A DNA stretch of 64,000 nucleotides from assembly GCF_000001735.4 (NCBI RefSeq), contig NC_003076.8:22509835-22573834 (forward strand), in the 5' to 3' direction. This document shows positions 21,884 through 33,308 of the stretch, piece by piece. A model generated the notes under the pieces. The model ran no database searches. It was not told the origin of the DNA and saw nothing but the letters and a program-made list of their open reading frames with translations. The position numbers were made by a program, and so were the translations under genes. This DNA comes from Arabidopsis thaliana. Taxonomy: Eukaryota; Streptophyta; Magnoliopsida; Brassicales; Brassicaceae. Position 1 is the stretch's first letter. Each line of letters opens with the position of its first letter.

Positions 21884-23059
21884 ATGTCGAGTGATGCAGC
21901 TCGTACGCCATTGTTACCCACTGAGAAGATAGATACCATGGCTCAAGATTTCAACCTGAACTCAAGAACTTCTTCTTCAAGAAAACGAAGATTGCGTCGC
22001 TCTAGAAGTGCTCCTCGTGGTGATTGTATGTACAATGATGATGTCAAAATCGACGAACCACCTCCTCATCCGAGTAAAATCCCAATGTTCAGTGATCTAA
22101 ACCCGAATCTCAGGCGAGTGATCATGTTCTTGGCTTTATATCTTACCATTGGTACGCTCTGTTTCTACCTCGTGAGAGACCAGATCTCCGGTCATAAAAC
22201 CAGTGGTGTGGTAGATGCTCTCTATTTCTGTATAGTAACGATGACAACTGTTGGATACGGTGACCTTGTCCCTAATAGTTCCGCCTCAAGGCTACTTGCT
22301 TGTGCCTTCGTCTTCTCGGGAATGGTCCTCGTTGGTCACCTCTTAAGTCGAGCGGCGGATTATCTAGTGGAGAAACAAGAGGCTTTGCTCGTTAGGGCTT
22401 TCCATTTGCGTCAAAGCTTTGGTCCAACAGACATTCTCAAGGAGTTGCATACTAACAAGTTGAGATACAAATGCTATGCTACATGCCTTGTCCTTGTAGT
22501 CCTCTTCATTGTTGGCACGATTTTCCTTGTAATGGTTGAGAAAATGCCGGTTATCTCAGCTTTCTACTGCGTCTGCTCCACGGTTACAACATTGGGTTAT
22601 GGAGATAAGAGCTTTAACTCGGAAGCCGGACGCCTTTTTGCTGTGTTTTGGATCTTGACGAGCAGCATATGTTTGGCTCAGTTTTTCCTTTATGTAGCTG
22701 AGCTAAATACAGAAAACAAACAGAGGGCGTTGGTGAAATGGGTTTTAACGCGAAGAATCACAAACAATGATCTCGAAGCAGCTGATCTCGATGAAGATGG
22801 AGTTGTTGGGTAAGAAAGACATCAGACATATTCTATCTTCTGTTTCCTTCTTCCTCTTCTTATTCTTTTTTTTTTGTCTATTGTGTGTTGCAGAGCTGCA
22901 GAGTTTATTGTGTATAAACTGAAAGAAATGGGTAAGATTGATGAGAAAGATATTTCTGGGATAATGGATGAGTTCGAGCAACTTGATTACGATGAATCAG
23001 GAACTCTCACGACTTCTGACATCGTTTTAGCTCAGACCACGTCTCAGATTCAAAGGTAA
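21884..23059 (+). CDS. TPK1: Two-pore vacuolar potassium channel TPK1 (KCO1)
   Basis: Two exons (21884-22809, 22894-23059) give 363 residues, the known length of TPK1. It conducts K+ across the tonoplast and is activated by Ca2+ and 14-3-3 binding. The N-terminus carries the 14-3-3 motif RRSRSAP with Ser42. Four membrane helices surround two pore loops, each with a K+ selectivity signature: TTVGYGDL and TTLGYGDK. The C-terminus has two EF hands: DLDEDGVVG, continuing in exon 2, and DYDESGTLTTSD. The intron splits the first EF hand. The ATG at 21884 is preferred to an upstream alternative start because it gives the known N-terminus. Confidence 0.98.
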
Positions 23060-23409
23060 GCCTCATCATCATCATCATCTTGCGAAGACGAATCAGAATC
23101 TTTGTTTAGTTATACCTTCACACAACAAAAAGCCGAAGAGAGTGAACAGTTTTTCGAAATTTTGTTTGTTTTTTCCTGTTTGTGTTTGTAATGTAATGCC
23201 ACACTCTAACTCTTTGATCGTTTCTTGATGCTGAGTGTATAATTTTACATACATCTATACATATGAAGCTCTCTAGTGTTATGCTCCATGACCAAGAATT
23301 CATGGATGATTCTCTCAAAGGACAGGGTATGAAGACTGTTTTATTGCTTTAAACTTTTTTGGTATTTTGATTGATACAAAACATTTTCAAAAGATAGCGG
23401 TTTCTCGCG
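23060..23409. other. Convergent 3' region
   Basis: 3' UTR of TPK1 (with a short CAT repeat just after the stop) facing the 3' end of the minus-strand unknown gene. Nothing else is seen. Confidence 0.6.
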
Positions 23410-24089
23410 TTATGGAAGTCGTCGTTTCTCGAACTGAGATTCATGGCAATGAGGGTCAAGCCAGTCTCTTGAAACACCTTTTCCCATATTAGTTCCTTTC
23501 TCTGCACCTGCACCCCCGCCTACAAGCTCTCTTAAGTTAGCCATTTTGTTTTCTCGACCAGAGCCGCTCATTTTCTGATCTGCTTCCTTGAGCATCTGCT
23601 TAAACCGCTGCTTGCGGCTCGATGTGTTACTACCACCATCTTGTAGCTGCGAAGGAGGAGCTCCATGTGGTCCTAAGTAGATGTTTTCTTCAGCTTTACT
23701 CTACAAAATCATACAATGAGAGATAAAGAGTTAACAACATTTTTTTGAAACTTGTCTTGTACGTAAGAAATCAATCACTAACCTTAGGAGAAGAAGGTTT
23801 TGATGTTTCAACTTCTGAATCATTATTATTATTAACCTTGTCTTCTTCAATCTCCAAGCTCGGAATCACAAACCCATCAGTGTCTGCCACCAATCAAATG
23901 ATCGACTCAAGATTTGTAATTACACAAGAAGATACAGAAATTTGAATGATTGAATCCGATCACATAAACACGAAAGAACCCTAATTTCAATAAAGAAATG
24001 CAACTGAATCGATTAAAGCGAAATTACTTACCCCATTCATCATTGTCTTCTACCTTGGGAAGATTCGTCTGCATTACAGATGTATCCAT
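23410..24089 (-). CDS. Conserved small protein of unknown function
   Basis: Three exons (24089-24032, 23883-23783, 23700-23410) with consistent phase give 149 residues. I recognise no named domain. The protein is hydrophilic: an acidic N-terminus (KVEDNDEW), an Asn/Glu-rich stretch, the motif IYLGPHGAPPSQ, a basic helical segment (RKQRFKQMLKEADQKM) with heptad-like hydrophobics, a Gly-rich turn (LVGGGAGAEKG) and a C-terminal RDWLDPHCHESQFEKRR. It has no signal peptide or membrane helix, and is probably nuclear or cytosolic. A telo-box (AAACCCTAA) at 24231-24239 lies 142 bases upstream of the start. From memory At5g55640. Confidence 0.85.
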
Positions 24090-24494
24090 TGAAGACTAAC
24101 GTTCATGGACACTCTCCGAAGGACCAACAGTTTACAAAAAATAATTTCTCAGCTCTTTGGCTTTTGAATGTGAATTTATGTATCAATTTTACAATAATTC
24201 GATTATTTTTCACCTGATTGATTTTTCGCGAAACCCTAAATGTTAGAGCTTGGGAAAAGGGGGAAACAGATAAATAATGATGGTGTTGAGGCGAATCGGA
24301 TCGGATCCGGATTCGATTGTTTGCGATTGACACGGCGGAGAAGGAGATGTTAGGGATACTTTTGTAATCTACTATCGATGGTCGGTATTCAGCCACGTGT
24401 CAGCTACTCATTCGTGAAACTCCTAGACGAAAATGTTGCGTTGTGCTTTGTGAAACAAAACTAGTACTATGTGTTTGGTTTTTTGTTTATATTA
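24090..24494. promoter_or_regulatory. Upstream region of the 149-aa gene
   Basis: Contains a telo-box at 24231-24239 and GC-richer leader sequence at 24280-24350. It ends at the target duplication of the MULE-like element. No coding frame with domain support. Confidence 0.4.
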
Positions 24495-25262
24495 GGGAAA
24501 TTGCACTCTATATACATATAAAATTATAAAATTAAGTATTAGAAAAAACTACTCTCGAATCTTTTCTCTCTATCATGAAAATACCCTTATATCTCTATAC
24601 CATATTTGCTTTTGACGTTAAATATTTTGTTACCTTTTAATAATAATGTTATCATCTTCCCATAATTATATAATCTTTAAAATCAAATCGTTGGTTCAAT
24701 AGCTGGTAATTTGTTTATATCGTCAATTGTATTATTAACATGTTAAGTAGGTTTGTACCCTAAGTTTTTTCATCCATATATCAAAATCCTATCCATATTT
24801 TGCTAACAATATTATCCCGATAATACGTTATCTATTAACTATTCTGATGCACGTATTTTTTCTACATGATTATTCAGTCGCAAGTCAACTTTTATGGTAT
24901 TCATGTTAAATATTTTATTATCTTTTAATAATAATGTTATCGTCTTCGCATATATATGTCTTTGAAATCTAAACATTGGTTTAATAACTGAAAATTTGCT
25001 TATATCGTCAAATATATTATTAACATATTAAGTTGGTTTGTACACCATGTCATTTCATCCATACATCAAACCCCATCCATATTTCGCTAACAATATTATC
25101 TCGATAATGCGTTATCTGCTAATTATCAGAGTTTTACCATATCACTTTGTAGGGGTATATTTGTCATATAGATTTTAATTGAAAAGAGATACCTAAATAA
25201 ATGGTATTCATGTACAGATTCTTAATTATTTGATGGTCCATGTATAGATTTTTAAATCACCC
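24495..25262. mobile_element. MULE-like element with perfect 9-bp target duplication
   Basis: The 768-bp element starts GGGAAATTGCACTC and ends GATTTTTAAATCACCC, so both ends read GGG inward. It is flanked by the identical 9-mer TTTATATTA (24486-24494 and 25263-25271), the target-site size of Mutator-like elements. Subterminal regions share an inverted ATACCCYTA motif (24582-24592; 25150-25160 on the other strand). No transposase is encoded. The interior consists mainly of two copies of a repeat of about 250 bp. Confidence 0.75.
24612..25131. repeat. Two direct repeats of about 250 bp, period about 287
   Basis: Copies at about 24612-24860 and 24899-25131 share blocks such as CTTTTAATAATAATGTTATC, TTTATATCGTCAA / CTTATATCGTCAA and CTAACAATATTATC. 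Identity is roughly 80% by eye. They fill most of the MULE-like element. Confidence 0.85.
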
Positions 25263-26525
25263 TTTATATTATTGCTTTGTCTTTTTTTTTTTTTGTGAAC
25301 ATTATTGCTTTGTCTCTATATCTTTCATATTTTCACAAATGCAGTATGCCATATCATTTTGTAGTTACAAGAGTGTAGAGTTACTATGACTATGAAAAAC
25401 AATTAAGTAAAATTTGCTTATTATAACTTTTAAGATATAAGAAATCAAATTACTTTTTCAAGGAAGCACAAAGCATAATAACGAAATCGTTGGATCCAAT
25501 CCAACAACACTCGTATCGGATTTTTTTTTGGATATTTACCACAACAGCTAACAGTAGTAAAAGTTGTATCTCCAAATGAAAGCACACTATTAATATTTCA
25601 AGATTATCGAAATTTGAGTATCAAACAATTTAACCGCCAACTCTTGTTCTTTTATTAAAACAATTTTTCAGTTCATCGCTATCAACGTTTCACAATCTTA
25701 CGATTTAATAACATCATTTCTTAGATAATTTCTTTTGTTAGTATTATATGATATCATATCATATCATATCATATCATTGATATCATATCATTAACCATCT
25801 CATGATTACCATTGAAAACAAATGGAGTCTTTTGTGAGACAAAGGTAGGTTCCTAAAGGATAAAGTGACAATTCCCTAAATTTCTTTAAACAATCAGAGG
25901 AAGAAATAATGATCACTTCAGTTGAGAATATTTTCAATAAATCAGATCGACAATCCTAGTTGACAACCAAAAAAATAAACGACAAACTTATGAAGGGGGT
26001 AACTTCTAGAGAAAGATTAAACTAGTACAACTTTACAAGTAGTTTTCAACCAAAGCTTAATGATACTAATATTTCCTTAACAAAAACAAGCATCCTTAAT
26101 TAGTGGGCTTCACATGGATTTACCAAATTCCAAAGCTTTTTATAGATTTTTCAAAGTGTTTTATTTTTTCAAATACGTACATGCAAAAACCAATGCTTTT
26201 CCTTTTCTCGAAAAAATTTAGTTGCAGGTGTAATTATGTAAGTGTGAGAAAACAAATAAAGCTTTCTTGTTTGGTTCCTCTGACTTCCTCTGATTTCTCT
26301 CTCTCTCTTTCTCAGACTTGTCTCAAACTTTTCAAGAACTCAGATTCGTCTCTTTTCAATCTCTCTTCTTAAATCAAGATCCAAACATCGAAACTTTGGT
26401 TTAAAGATTTGAATAAGTCATAACTCAAAGATCCATTAACATCAATGGATAACGACACAATCTCGACTTCTCTTTATAACTAGCTCTGTCTTTGTTTTTG
26501 CTTTGAATTAAATAAAGTTTCTATA
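25263..26525. other. Intergenic AT-rich DNA
   Basis: No gene is visible. It contains an (ATATC)n array (25750-25790). A CT-rich leader-like stretch at 26270-26370 probably belongs to the promoter or 5' UTR of the next gene. Confidence 0.5.
25750..25790. repeat. (ATATC)n pentanucleotide array
   Basis: Consecutive ATATC units with one interruption (ATTGATATC). Confidence 0.85.
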
Positions 26526-26990
26526 ATGGTGGAAAAATCTGATGATGAAAAGCATTTTACTCGGTGTTGCTTTCTTTCACAGCTGTCACTGCTGTTTTTT
26601 CTTGTAACCCTAATTTCATCTGTAGCTTTCCTCTGTTTCTTGAACTCTCAAGGAGTCTCCTCTCTCACAATAACCATGGCAATCTTGTTCGTCTCCTCTT
26701 CTGTTTTCTTGTTACGAATCTTCAAGGAAAAGACAAGACTATGTTTGGCTGAGGGGTCCCAAGGAGAAGGCTACGATTATGAAGATGATGATGATGATGA
26801 TGGTCTCATTGAGATTGATCTTGTGAGCGAAGAAGCAGAGACTATAGAGGCAATGAGAAACATTAATCAAAGTCGACTGAGAATTAGGATTGAAGAAGAA
26901 CAAGAAGAAGATATTGATGATGTGAATATGGAAGAAGATAATCTTATTGAGATTGATATTTCCATTGGATCCATTAAAAGACGAATGTAA
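26526..26990 (+). CDS. Small membrane protein with acidic tail
   Basis: A single exon, 154 residues. After a short polar N-terminus come two hydrophobic helices, LLFFLVTLISSVAFLCFL and LTITMAILFVSSSVFLLRI, forming a likely hairpin. The remaining 85 residues are strongly acidic, with YEDDDDDD, and two repeats of LIEIDL/LIEIDI, which may be linear interaction motifs. No known domain. From memory At5g55650, unannotated. The ATG is the first in frame after an AT-rich leader. Confidence 0.8.
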   Translation: MVEKSDDEKHFTRCCFLSQLSLLFFLVTLISSVAFLCFLNSQGVSSLTITMAILFVSSSVFLLRIFKEKTRLCLAEGSQGEGYDYEDDDDDDGLIEIDLVSEEAETIEAMRNINQSRLRIRIEEEQEEDIDDVNMEEDNLIEIDISIGSIKRRM

Positions 26991-27148
26991 TTTAGTTTAA
27001 TAGATCTCATGATCACACCATCGTGTAATCCGATTTTTTCATTTCAAATGTACAAAGGAAATCCAACATTTTAATATATTATTGTTCTAGATATTTGGTG
27101 ATTAGGGTTTAGGGTTTTAGGAGATATATATCAATCCCTTTTTATAGA

Positions 27149-27151
<3 letters not shown>

Positions 27152-27188
<37 letters not shown>
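27152..27188. repeat. (TA)n microsatellite
   Basis: A run of about 37 alternating T and A bases downstream of the acidic membrane-protein gene. Confidence 0.9.
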
Positions 27189-27193
<5 letters not shown>

Positions 27194-28270
27194 AATTAAC
27201 TGTGGTAGTTCTTTTGCATTAAGATTGTGTAATAGATTGTTGACAAAAGACAAAAGATTGTGTAATAGATTCCTGAAAGGTTTTGTAAAACAAAACAAAA
27301 GAGTTGCAATTTCTTCGAAAGTACTCTCCGAGCATACCCCAAACTCCGCTAACTTATTTTCTATGCCAAAACACTTGTCTTTCTCTTATTGCAGAGTATA
27401 TTTTTCTTCTTCTTCACTATATCATTTAAACATATAACTTCTTTTTACCAAATTTTTGGTTATTGAAAAACACTTTTCCTTTAACTTTACGAATCAATAT
27501 ACAAGCATAACTTATAATCATCCACCACACTAATCATCATGCACTTTGTTAATTGTTATGGCTTATGAGTCTTATGACTTAACATCCTTTTTAATCTGGT
27601 AAATCTAGCAAATAGGAATCCTCTGCAATCTGAATCTTGTTTCGAAATTTGAGAGTATGTTGATCTTGCGAAAATCGAAACAATCTTTGCAATGTAAGAA
27701 GATATGAAGCCGCATATGACTAACAAGAAAGTTGGTCTTTATGTCGTCTAAATCAGAATATAAGAGCATCTCCATTGCCTATGAAACTCAGGAGAGTTTT
27801 AGAAAACTCAAATATTAATATTTAATTTAAAAATATTGGACCATGAAATATGTAAGCGGAAGAGCCACAAAACAACTATTATTTTGTTTTTGTTCTTTTT
27901 TTAGCTAAATAAGTAATAAAATATTCAAAATAAAAAGAAGGAAAAAATGAAAATAAAGAAAGGAAATTCAACATTTCTATATAGAATTAGTTATTACCAT
28001 TAAGTTAAATCTAAAAAAGAAAGAAATCTTATCCTTTTAAAAAATAGTCAATACCAAAATTAATTTCATTATCAAAATGTAATACACTTATTATATATGG
28101 AACAAAATTGTCAAATACAATAAGGTTAAAATCTACTTTACAGTATTGATAAATGATAATCAATCATGACTTTATTGAGATATCAAATTTAACCTTATCA
28201 TCAAAACATAAAACATAGTATAGTATATATGAGAAAAACTATACAACTAGAAATTATACGTAGAAAAAAT

Positions 28271-28447
28271 CGTTAAACACCCGCTAAAAATCATACTATA
28301 AAACACAATAGTATACATAGAAAAACCGTTAAACACCCGCCAAGTTTAGTAAAAAAACCGTTAAACACCCGCAAAAAATTAGTAAGTATACAAATTTATT
28401 TTATATGATCACAATATTATACGTAGAAAAAACCGTTAAACACCCGC
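28271..28447. repeat. Four copies of a CCGTTAAACACCCGC motif
   Basis: Copies lie at 28271-28284 (with T for the first C), 28326-28340, 28358-28372 and 28433-28447, all on the plus strand. They are usually preceded by ATA(C)GTAGAAAAA or AAAAAA. Spacing is irregular (about 54, 32 and 75 bp). The surrounding DNA is AT-rich, so the GC-richer box stands out. Confidence 0.85.
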
Positions 28448-29540
28448 CAAATCTAATACTACTAAATATCGATCATAACTTCATTAAATGAAAAAAAAAC
28501 TCAAACATAATATTAAGATCTACATAACTTCATTAAAATGATTAAAGATCTAATTATTTTTCATTTTTTGGGGCAAATATTTAGATCTTCTAATCTAATA
28601 GGGAATGAACTCAAAGAAAGATATTTGTGTTTGAAGATAAGTAAACTGTACCGGAAGTTGGGTTGTGTCTACCGTCACCGATCCACGAGAGTATCGAACA
28701 CGAAATCTGAACCGTTCACAGGTCCGACGTGGCAATAAACTGTATTTAAAATCCGGTTTTGAGTCTGAATCCTTAATAGAAAGAGATCGGAGCGTTGGTA
28801 TCCCTTTTTTCTTCTCTGATTCGAACAGAATAAATAAGAACCCCAAAAAAAAAAAAAGCTCACTGCTTTGAAGCCTTTGGATAGCGAAGGTGAGATTCCA
28901 AAGTCTTCTCCTTTCGAGTCTCTTTGTACACTCTGAGCTTGTTCTCTTTGTTTAGCGGTTGAATCTTCATAGCTTCGTTTATATTCGCATGTGGTTTTTT
29001 TTTTTTTTGGTTTTGATTGTTGTCTTGCTTCTTGAAGTCGCGTTTAGGGTTTGTGTTTTTTTGTGTTCTCTTTGATTTGTGAATTTGTGTTAGTTTAGTT
29101 TAGGTTTAGAGAGAGACTAATTTTGATTTCTGTATGAGCTCTTGGATTCCTCTGTTGTTGTGGTTTGGATCTAAATCTATGTTTTATACCACAAAGTATT
29201 CAGATTGAGGAAAATTTTGGTTACCCTTCGTTTTTGATTTGGAATTGAATTATGAAGAACTTATTGTATGTTGTCTATTTCCTTTAAAAATTGAATCTTT
29301 TTTCTCAATTTCTCGTGTTAGAGCCCATTGAAGTTTTTATTGAGTTGTATGTAGAAAGATGGGATGCAATGAAGTTTACATGTTGATATAAGTTTTGGGT
29401 TATGTAACCCTTCTTTTGCGTGACTTTTGTTTCATGAAATTTCTGCCGCTATTGTGTAAGTTTTTAACACTGTACTTATATTTTCTACAGCGTTCTGGTG
29501 TTTTCTGGCTTTAAGATCTACTGAACATTGGGTGTGAGCA

Positions 29541-32500
29541 ATGGGGGAAGAAGATACAAAAGTCATTGTGGAGCCAACGGCAAATGGGACTAGCTCTCTT
29601 CAAAAGACATCAGATGCAATCAGTGGAAAGGAAGTGCAGGAGAATGCTAGTGGCAAGGAAGTGCAGGAGAGTAAGAAAGAAGAGGATACTGGACTCGAGA
29701 AAATGGAGATAGATGATGAGGGTAAGCAACATGAAGGAGAAAGTGAGACAGGAGATAAAGAGGTGGAGGTTACAGAAGAAGAAAAGAAAGATGTCGGTGA
29801 AGACAAGGAACAACCAGAAGCTGATAAAATGGATGAAGACACAGATGACAAGAACTTGAAAGCTGATGATGGTGTTTCTGGCGTTGCTACTGAGGAAGAT
29901 GCTGTAATGAAGGAAAGTGTGGAGTCTGCTGACAATAAAGATGCCGAAAATCCAGAAGGAGAGCAAGAGAAAGAATCAAAGGAGGAGAAACTGGAAGGAG
30001 GGAAAGCAAATGGAAACGAAGAAGGGGATACGGAAGAGAAGTTGGTTGGTGGAGACAAAGGGGACGATGTTGATGAGGCTGAAAAGGTAGAGAATGTGGA
30101 TGAAGATGACAAAGAAGAGGCACTGAAGGAGAAGAATGAGGCCGAACTGGCTGAAGAGGAGGAAACAAATAAAGGAGAGGAAGTGAAGGAAGCAAACAAA
30201 GAAGATGATGTGGAGGCAGACACTAAGGTCGCTGAGCCAGAAGTGGAAGACAAAAAAACGGAGAGTAAGGACGAGAATGAAGATAAAGAAGAAGAGAAGG
30301 AAGATGAGAAAGAAGAGAGTATGGATGATAAGGAAGATGAAAAGGAAGAGAGCAATGATGATGATAAGGAAGATGAAAAAGAAGAGAGCAATGATGATAA
30401 GGAAGACAAAAAAGAAGATATCAAGAAGTCTAACAAGCGAGGGAAAGGGAAGACTGAGAAGACTCGCGGGAAGACAAAGAGTGATGAAGAAAAGAAGGAT
30501 ATAGAACCTAAGACTCCTTTTTTCTCTGATCGCCCTGTCCGTGAGCGAAAGTCTGTTGAAAGGCTTGTTGCGGTGGTTGATAAAGATTCTTCAAGGGAAT
30601 TCCATGTTGAAAAGGTTTGCCAATAGTTTACTTTGTTTGGTTTATATATAGTGTTTCACGGTTAGATCTATTAGTAATTTGCTTTTGATAATACAGGGAA
30701 AAGGGACACCTCTCAAAGATATTCCCAATGGTATGTTCATATTCTACATATTATCCTTAGTCCCTCTCATCCTTAATTAGTCGTTTTGTTGAACCGTCTT
30801 TTTGGCTTTAGTTTTCTTAGGACTTACTCGAGCTCATAGTCGTTTCTATTACTGGATGGCTCTTTGTGACTTTGTAGGCTTGATTTTCTTTTCTCTATAT
30901 TTTATTTGTTTCTGGCTTTGTCAATCTTTTTTATGTTAGATGTTTTCCTTTTGATTTAGTGACTAGAGCCTGGTTTAAAATGCAAGAATTCCCATGGCTT
31001 TGAAGTTAATTGTCATGATTACATTCTCTAAATACTTCATTGGTCCCATCTACTCAATAGTTTATCTGCTCTTTAAATGAAATTAATAACGTGTATTTAT
31101 CTCTGCAGTTGCTTACAAGGTATCAAGGAAGAAGTCTGATGAAGTTTTCAAGCAGTTACACACAATTCTATTCGGTGGGAAGAGAGTAAAAGTGAGTATC
31201 TCTTTGTGCCCTTTTCCATTTTAGCTTCTCCATTAGACAATTTGGTAAACTGTCAATCTCATGCATGTTCTTGTGGGGGGTTCCAATGAAGTTTGAAGTT
31301 CTTAGGACTGCATTGTGGTATCGTTAAGATTATAGAGAATCTGCTAATCATATTCATATGTGACTCGATTTTCTTACTTTGACAGGCTACTCAGCTCAAG
31401 GCACACATATTACGCTTTTCTGGTTACAAATGGCAAGGAGATGAGGTGGGCGAGACAACACATTAAAATTTTATAACCAGGCTCATCTCATATTTCTTAC
31501 ATAATTTTCTTCAATGATATTTGACAGGAAAAGGCAAAATTGAAAGTCAAAGAAAAGTTTGAGAAAATCAACAAAGAAAAATTGCTGGAGTTTTGCGATT
31601 TATTTGACATATCAGTTGCTAAGGCTACCACAAAGAAGGTTATTAAGGCTACTTATTTCTAAGTTCCGTTGTTTGGAGTTTCTTTTACTGTAATCAACTT
31701 GGCAACTGACTGGATGGTACTTTTCCTCCAATATAGGAAGATATTGTGACAAAGCTGGTTGAGTTTTTGGAGAAACCTCATGCAACAACTGATGTTCTAG
31801 TCAATGAGAAAGAGAAGGTAAGTTTGGTGCTGGAAAGGCCTTCTGTTCAGCAATTAAGCCTGAAAATTTATTGTGCATATTACAACTTTCTATTTTTTCT
31901 ATTGAATAGGGAGTGAAGCGCAAAAGAACTCCTAAGAAAAGTTCACCTGCAGCTGGAAGTTCATCTTCAAAACGATCAGCAAAGGTATTACTCAATAGCT
32001 TAGAACTGGAGGTTTAAATCCTTGTGCTAGAAATTTCGTCTTTGTGTCTGGTCCAAGTACCTGAATTCTGATTCGTTTCTTTGGGTTCTTTACAGAGCCA
32101 AAAAAAGACCGAGGAAGCAACAAGGACTAACAAAAAGAGTGTAGCTCATTCTGATGATGAGTCTGAGGAAGAGAAAGAGGACGACGAAGAAGAAGAGAAA
32201 GAGCAGGAGGTTGAGGAGGAAGAGGAGGAGAATGAAAATGGGATTCCTGATAAATCTGAGGACGAGGCTCCTCAGCTTTCTGAAAGTGAGGAGAATGTTG
32301 AATCCGAGGAGGAGTCAGAGGAAGAAACTAAAAAGAAGAAACGTGGTTCTAGGACATCATCTGATAAGAAAGAATCAGCAGGGAAATCCAGAAGCAAGAA
32401 AACTGCAGTCCCTACGAAATCCAGTCCACCAAAGAAAGCTACTCAAAAGCGCTCAGCAGGTAAACGGAAGAAGAGTGATGACGACAGTGATACAAGTCCA

Positions 32501-33308
32501 AAGGCATCTTCTAAGAGGAAGAAGACTGAAAAACCGGCCAAGGAGCAGGCCGCAGCCCCTTTAAAATCTGTATCAAAAGAAAAGCCAGGTTTGGTCATAC
32601 CATTCCTTTCCAAAAAATCTTTCATTTAAGAATGAAGTATATATGAGTACATGCTTTGTCAGAAGCTTGAGCAATCTTAACCTTTGATCTTATACTGCAG
32701 AAGTTTATCCAATATTGCAGCCATTTTTTCTTTCTTTTTTCTGACACTATGTTTACCCTGTGTTTGTTATTCTTGTTTTAGTAATAGGAAAGAGAGGCGG
32801 AAAAGGGAAAGACAAAAACAAGGAGCCTAGCGATGAAGAATTGAAAACTGCAATTATTGATATCTTGAAAGGGGTGGACTTCAACACGGTGAGGATTTGA
32901 ACCATGAACATCTGTGTCATTAAATTACAGTAAATGAGCACAGAAGATAGATATCTAACAAATGCTTTATCATTTTCTGACAGGCCACTTTCACTGACAT
33001 CCTCAAGCGACTAGGTACAGAGGAGATATTTTCCTAGCAGTTATTTTCTTGTTTGATGGTCTTTGCATTGGTTTCTGTTTTGTTTGATTAACAGATGCAT
33101 TGTTTTTGCCCGTCTTTCAGATGCTAAGTTCAACATCAGTCTCGCCTCAAAAAAATCATCTATAAAGCGGATGATCCAAGATGAGCTAACTAAGCTAGCA
33201 GATGAAGCCGAGGATGAGGAAGGAGAAGAAGAGGATGCTGAGCATGAGGAAGAAGAAGAGAAAGAGAAAGCTAAAGGATCGGGTGGTGGAGAGGAGGTTA
33301 AAGCTTAA
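29541..33308 (+). CDS. DEK-domain chromatin protein
   Basis: Eleven exons (29541-30614, 30697-30730, 31109-31191, 31386-31445, 31528-31638, 31737-31817, 31910-31984, 32096-32588, 32782-32888, 32984-33014, 33121-33308) give 778 residues. Exon 1 encodes a highly acidic Glu/Lys/Asp-rich N-terminus of about 330 residues. The SAP-like DEK core (VSRKKSDEVFKQLHTILFGG through LLEFCDLFDISVAKATTKK) follows; it binds DNA. Exon 8 is a second acidic/basic low-complexity region with Lys/Arg NLS clusters. The C-terminal DEK-C domain spans EELKTAIIDILKGVDF to IKRMIQDELTKL. DEK proteins bind chromatin and histones and affect nucleosome occupancy and expression. From memory At5g55660, probably the locus called DEK4. 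Exon 9 has a tandem acceptor (TTTTAGTAATAG), so isoforms differing by two codons are possible. Confidence 0.95.
30321..30416 (+). repeat. Coding minisatellite in the DEK protein
   Basis: Three imperfect copies of a 33-36 bp unit (GATAAGGAAGATGAAAAAG core, then GAAGAGAGCAATGATGAT) encode DKEDEKEESNDD-like repeats. Unit lengths are multiples of three, so the frame is kept. Confidence 0.8.

Larger units (their letters stand above)
26991..29540. other. Intergenic region and DEK-gene leader
   Basis: Contains a (TA)n run (27152-27188), a GAGCATCTCCATTG motif at about 27764-27777 that resembles ends of some plant MITEs but lacks a matching partner, and a four-copy motif array (28271-28447). From about 28850 onward the sequence looks like the 5' UTR and leader intron(s) of the DEK-domain gene; borders were not fixed. 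Confidence 0.45.

Noticed and set aside
27764-27777. GAGCATCTCCATTG as a MITE end
   Set aside because: No inverted partner or target duplication was found nearby.
29600-30436. 278-codon serine-rich antisense frame opposite DEK exon 1
   Set aside because: It is the reverse of GAA/GAG/GAT/AAG codons and lacks any domain. The sense strand is a coherent DEK gene.
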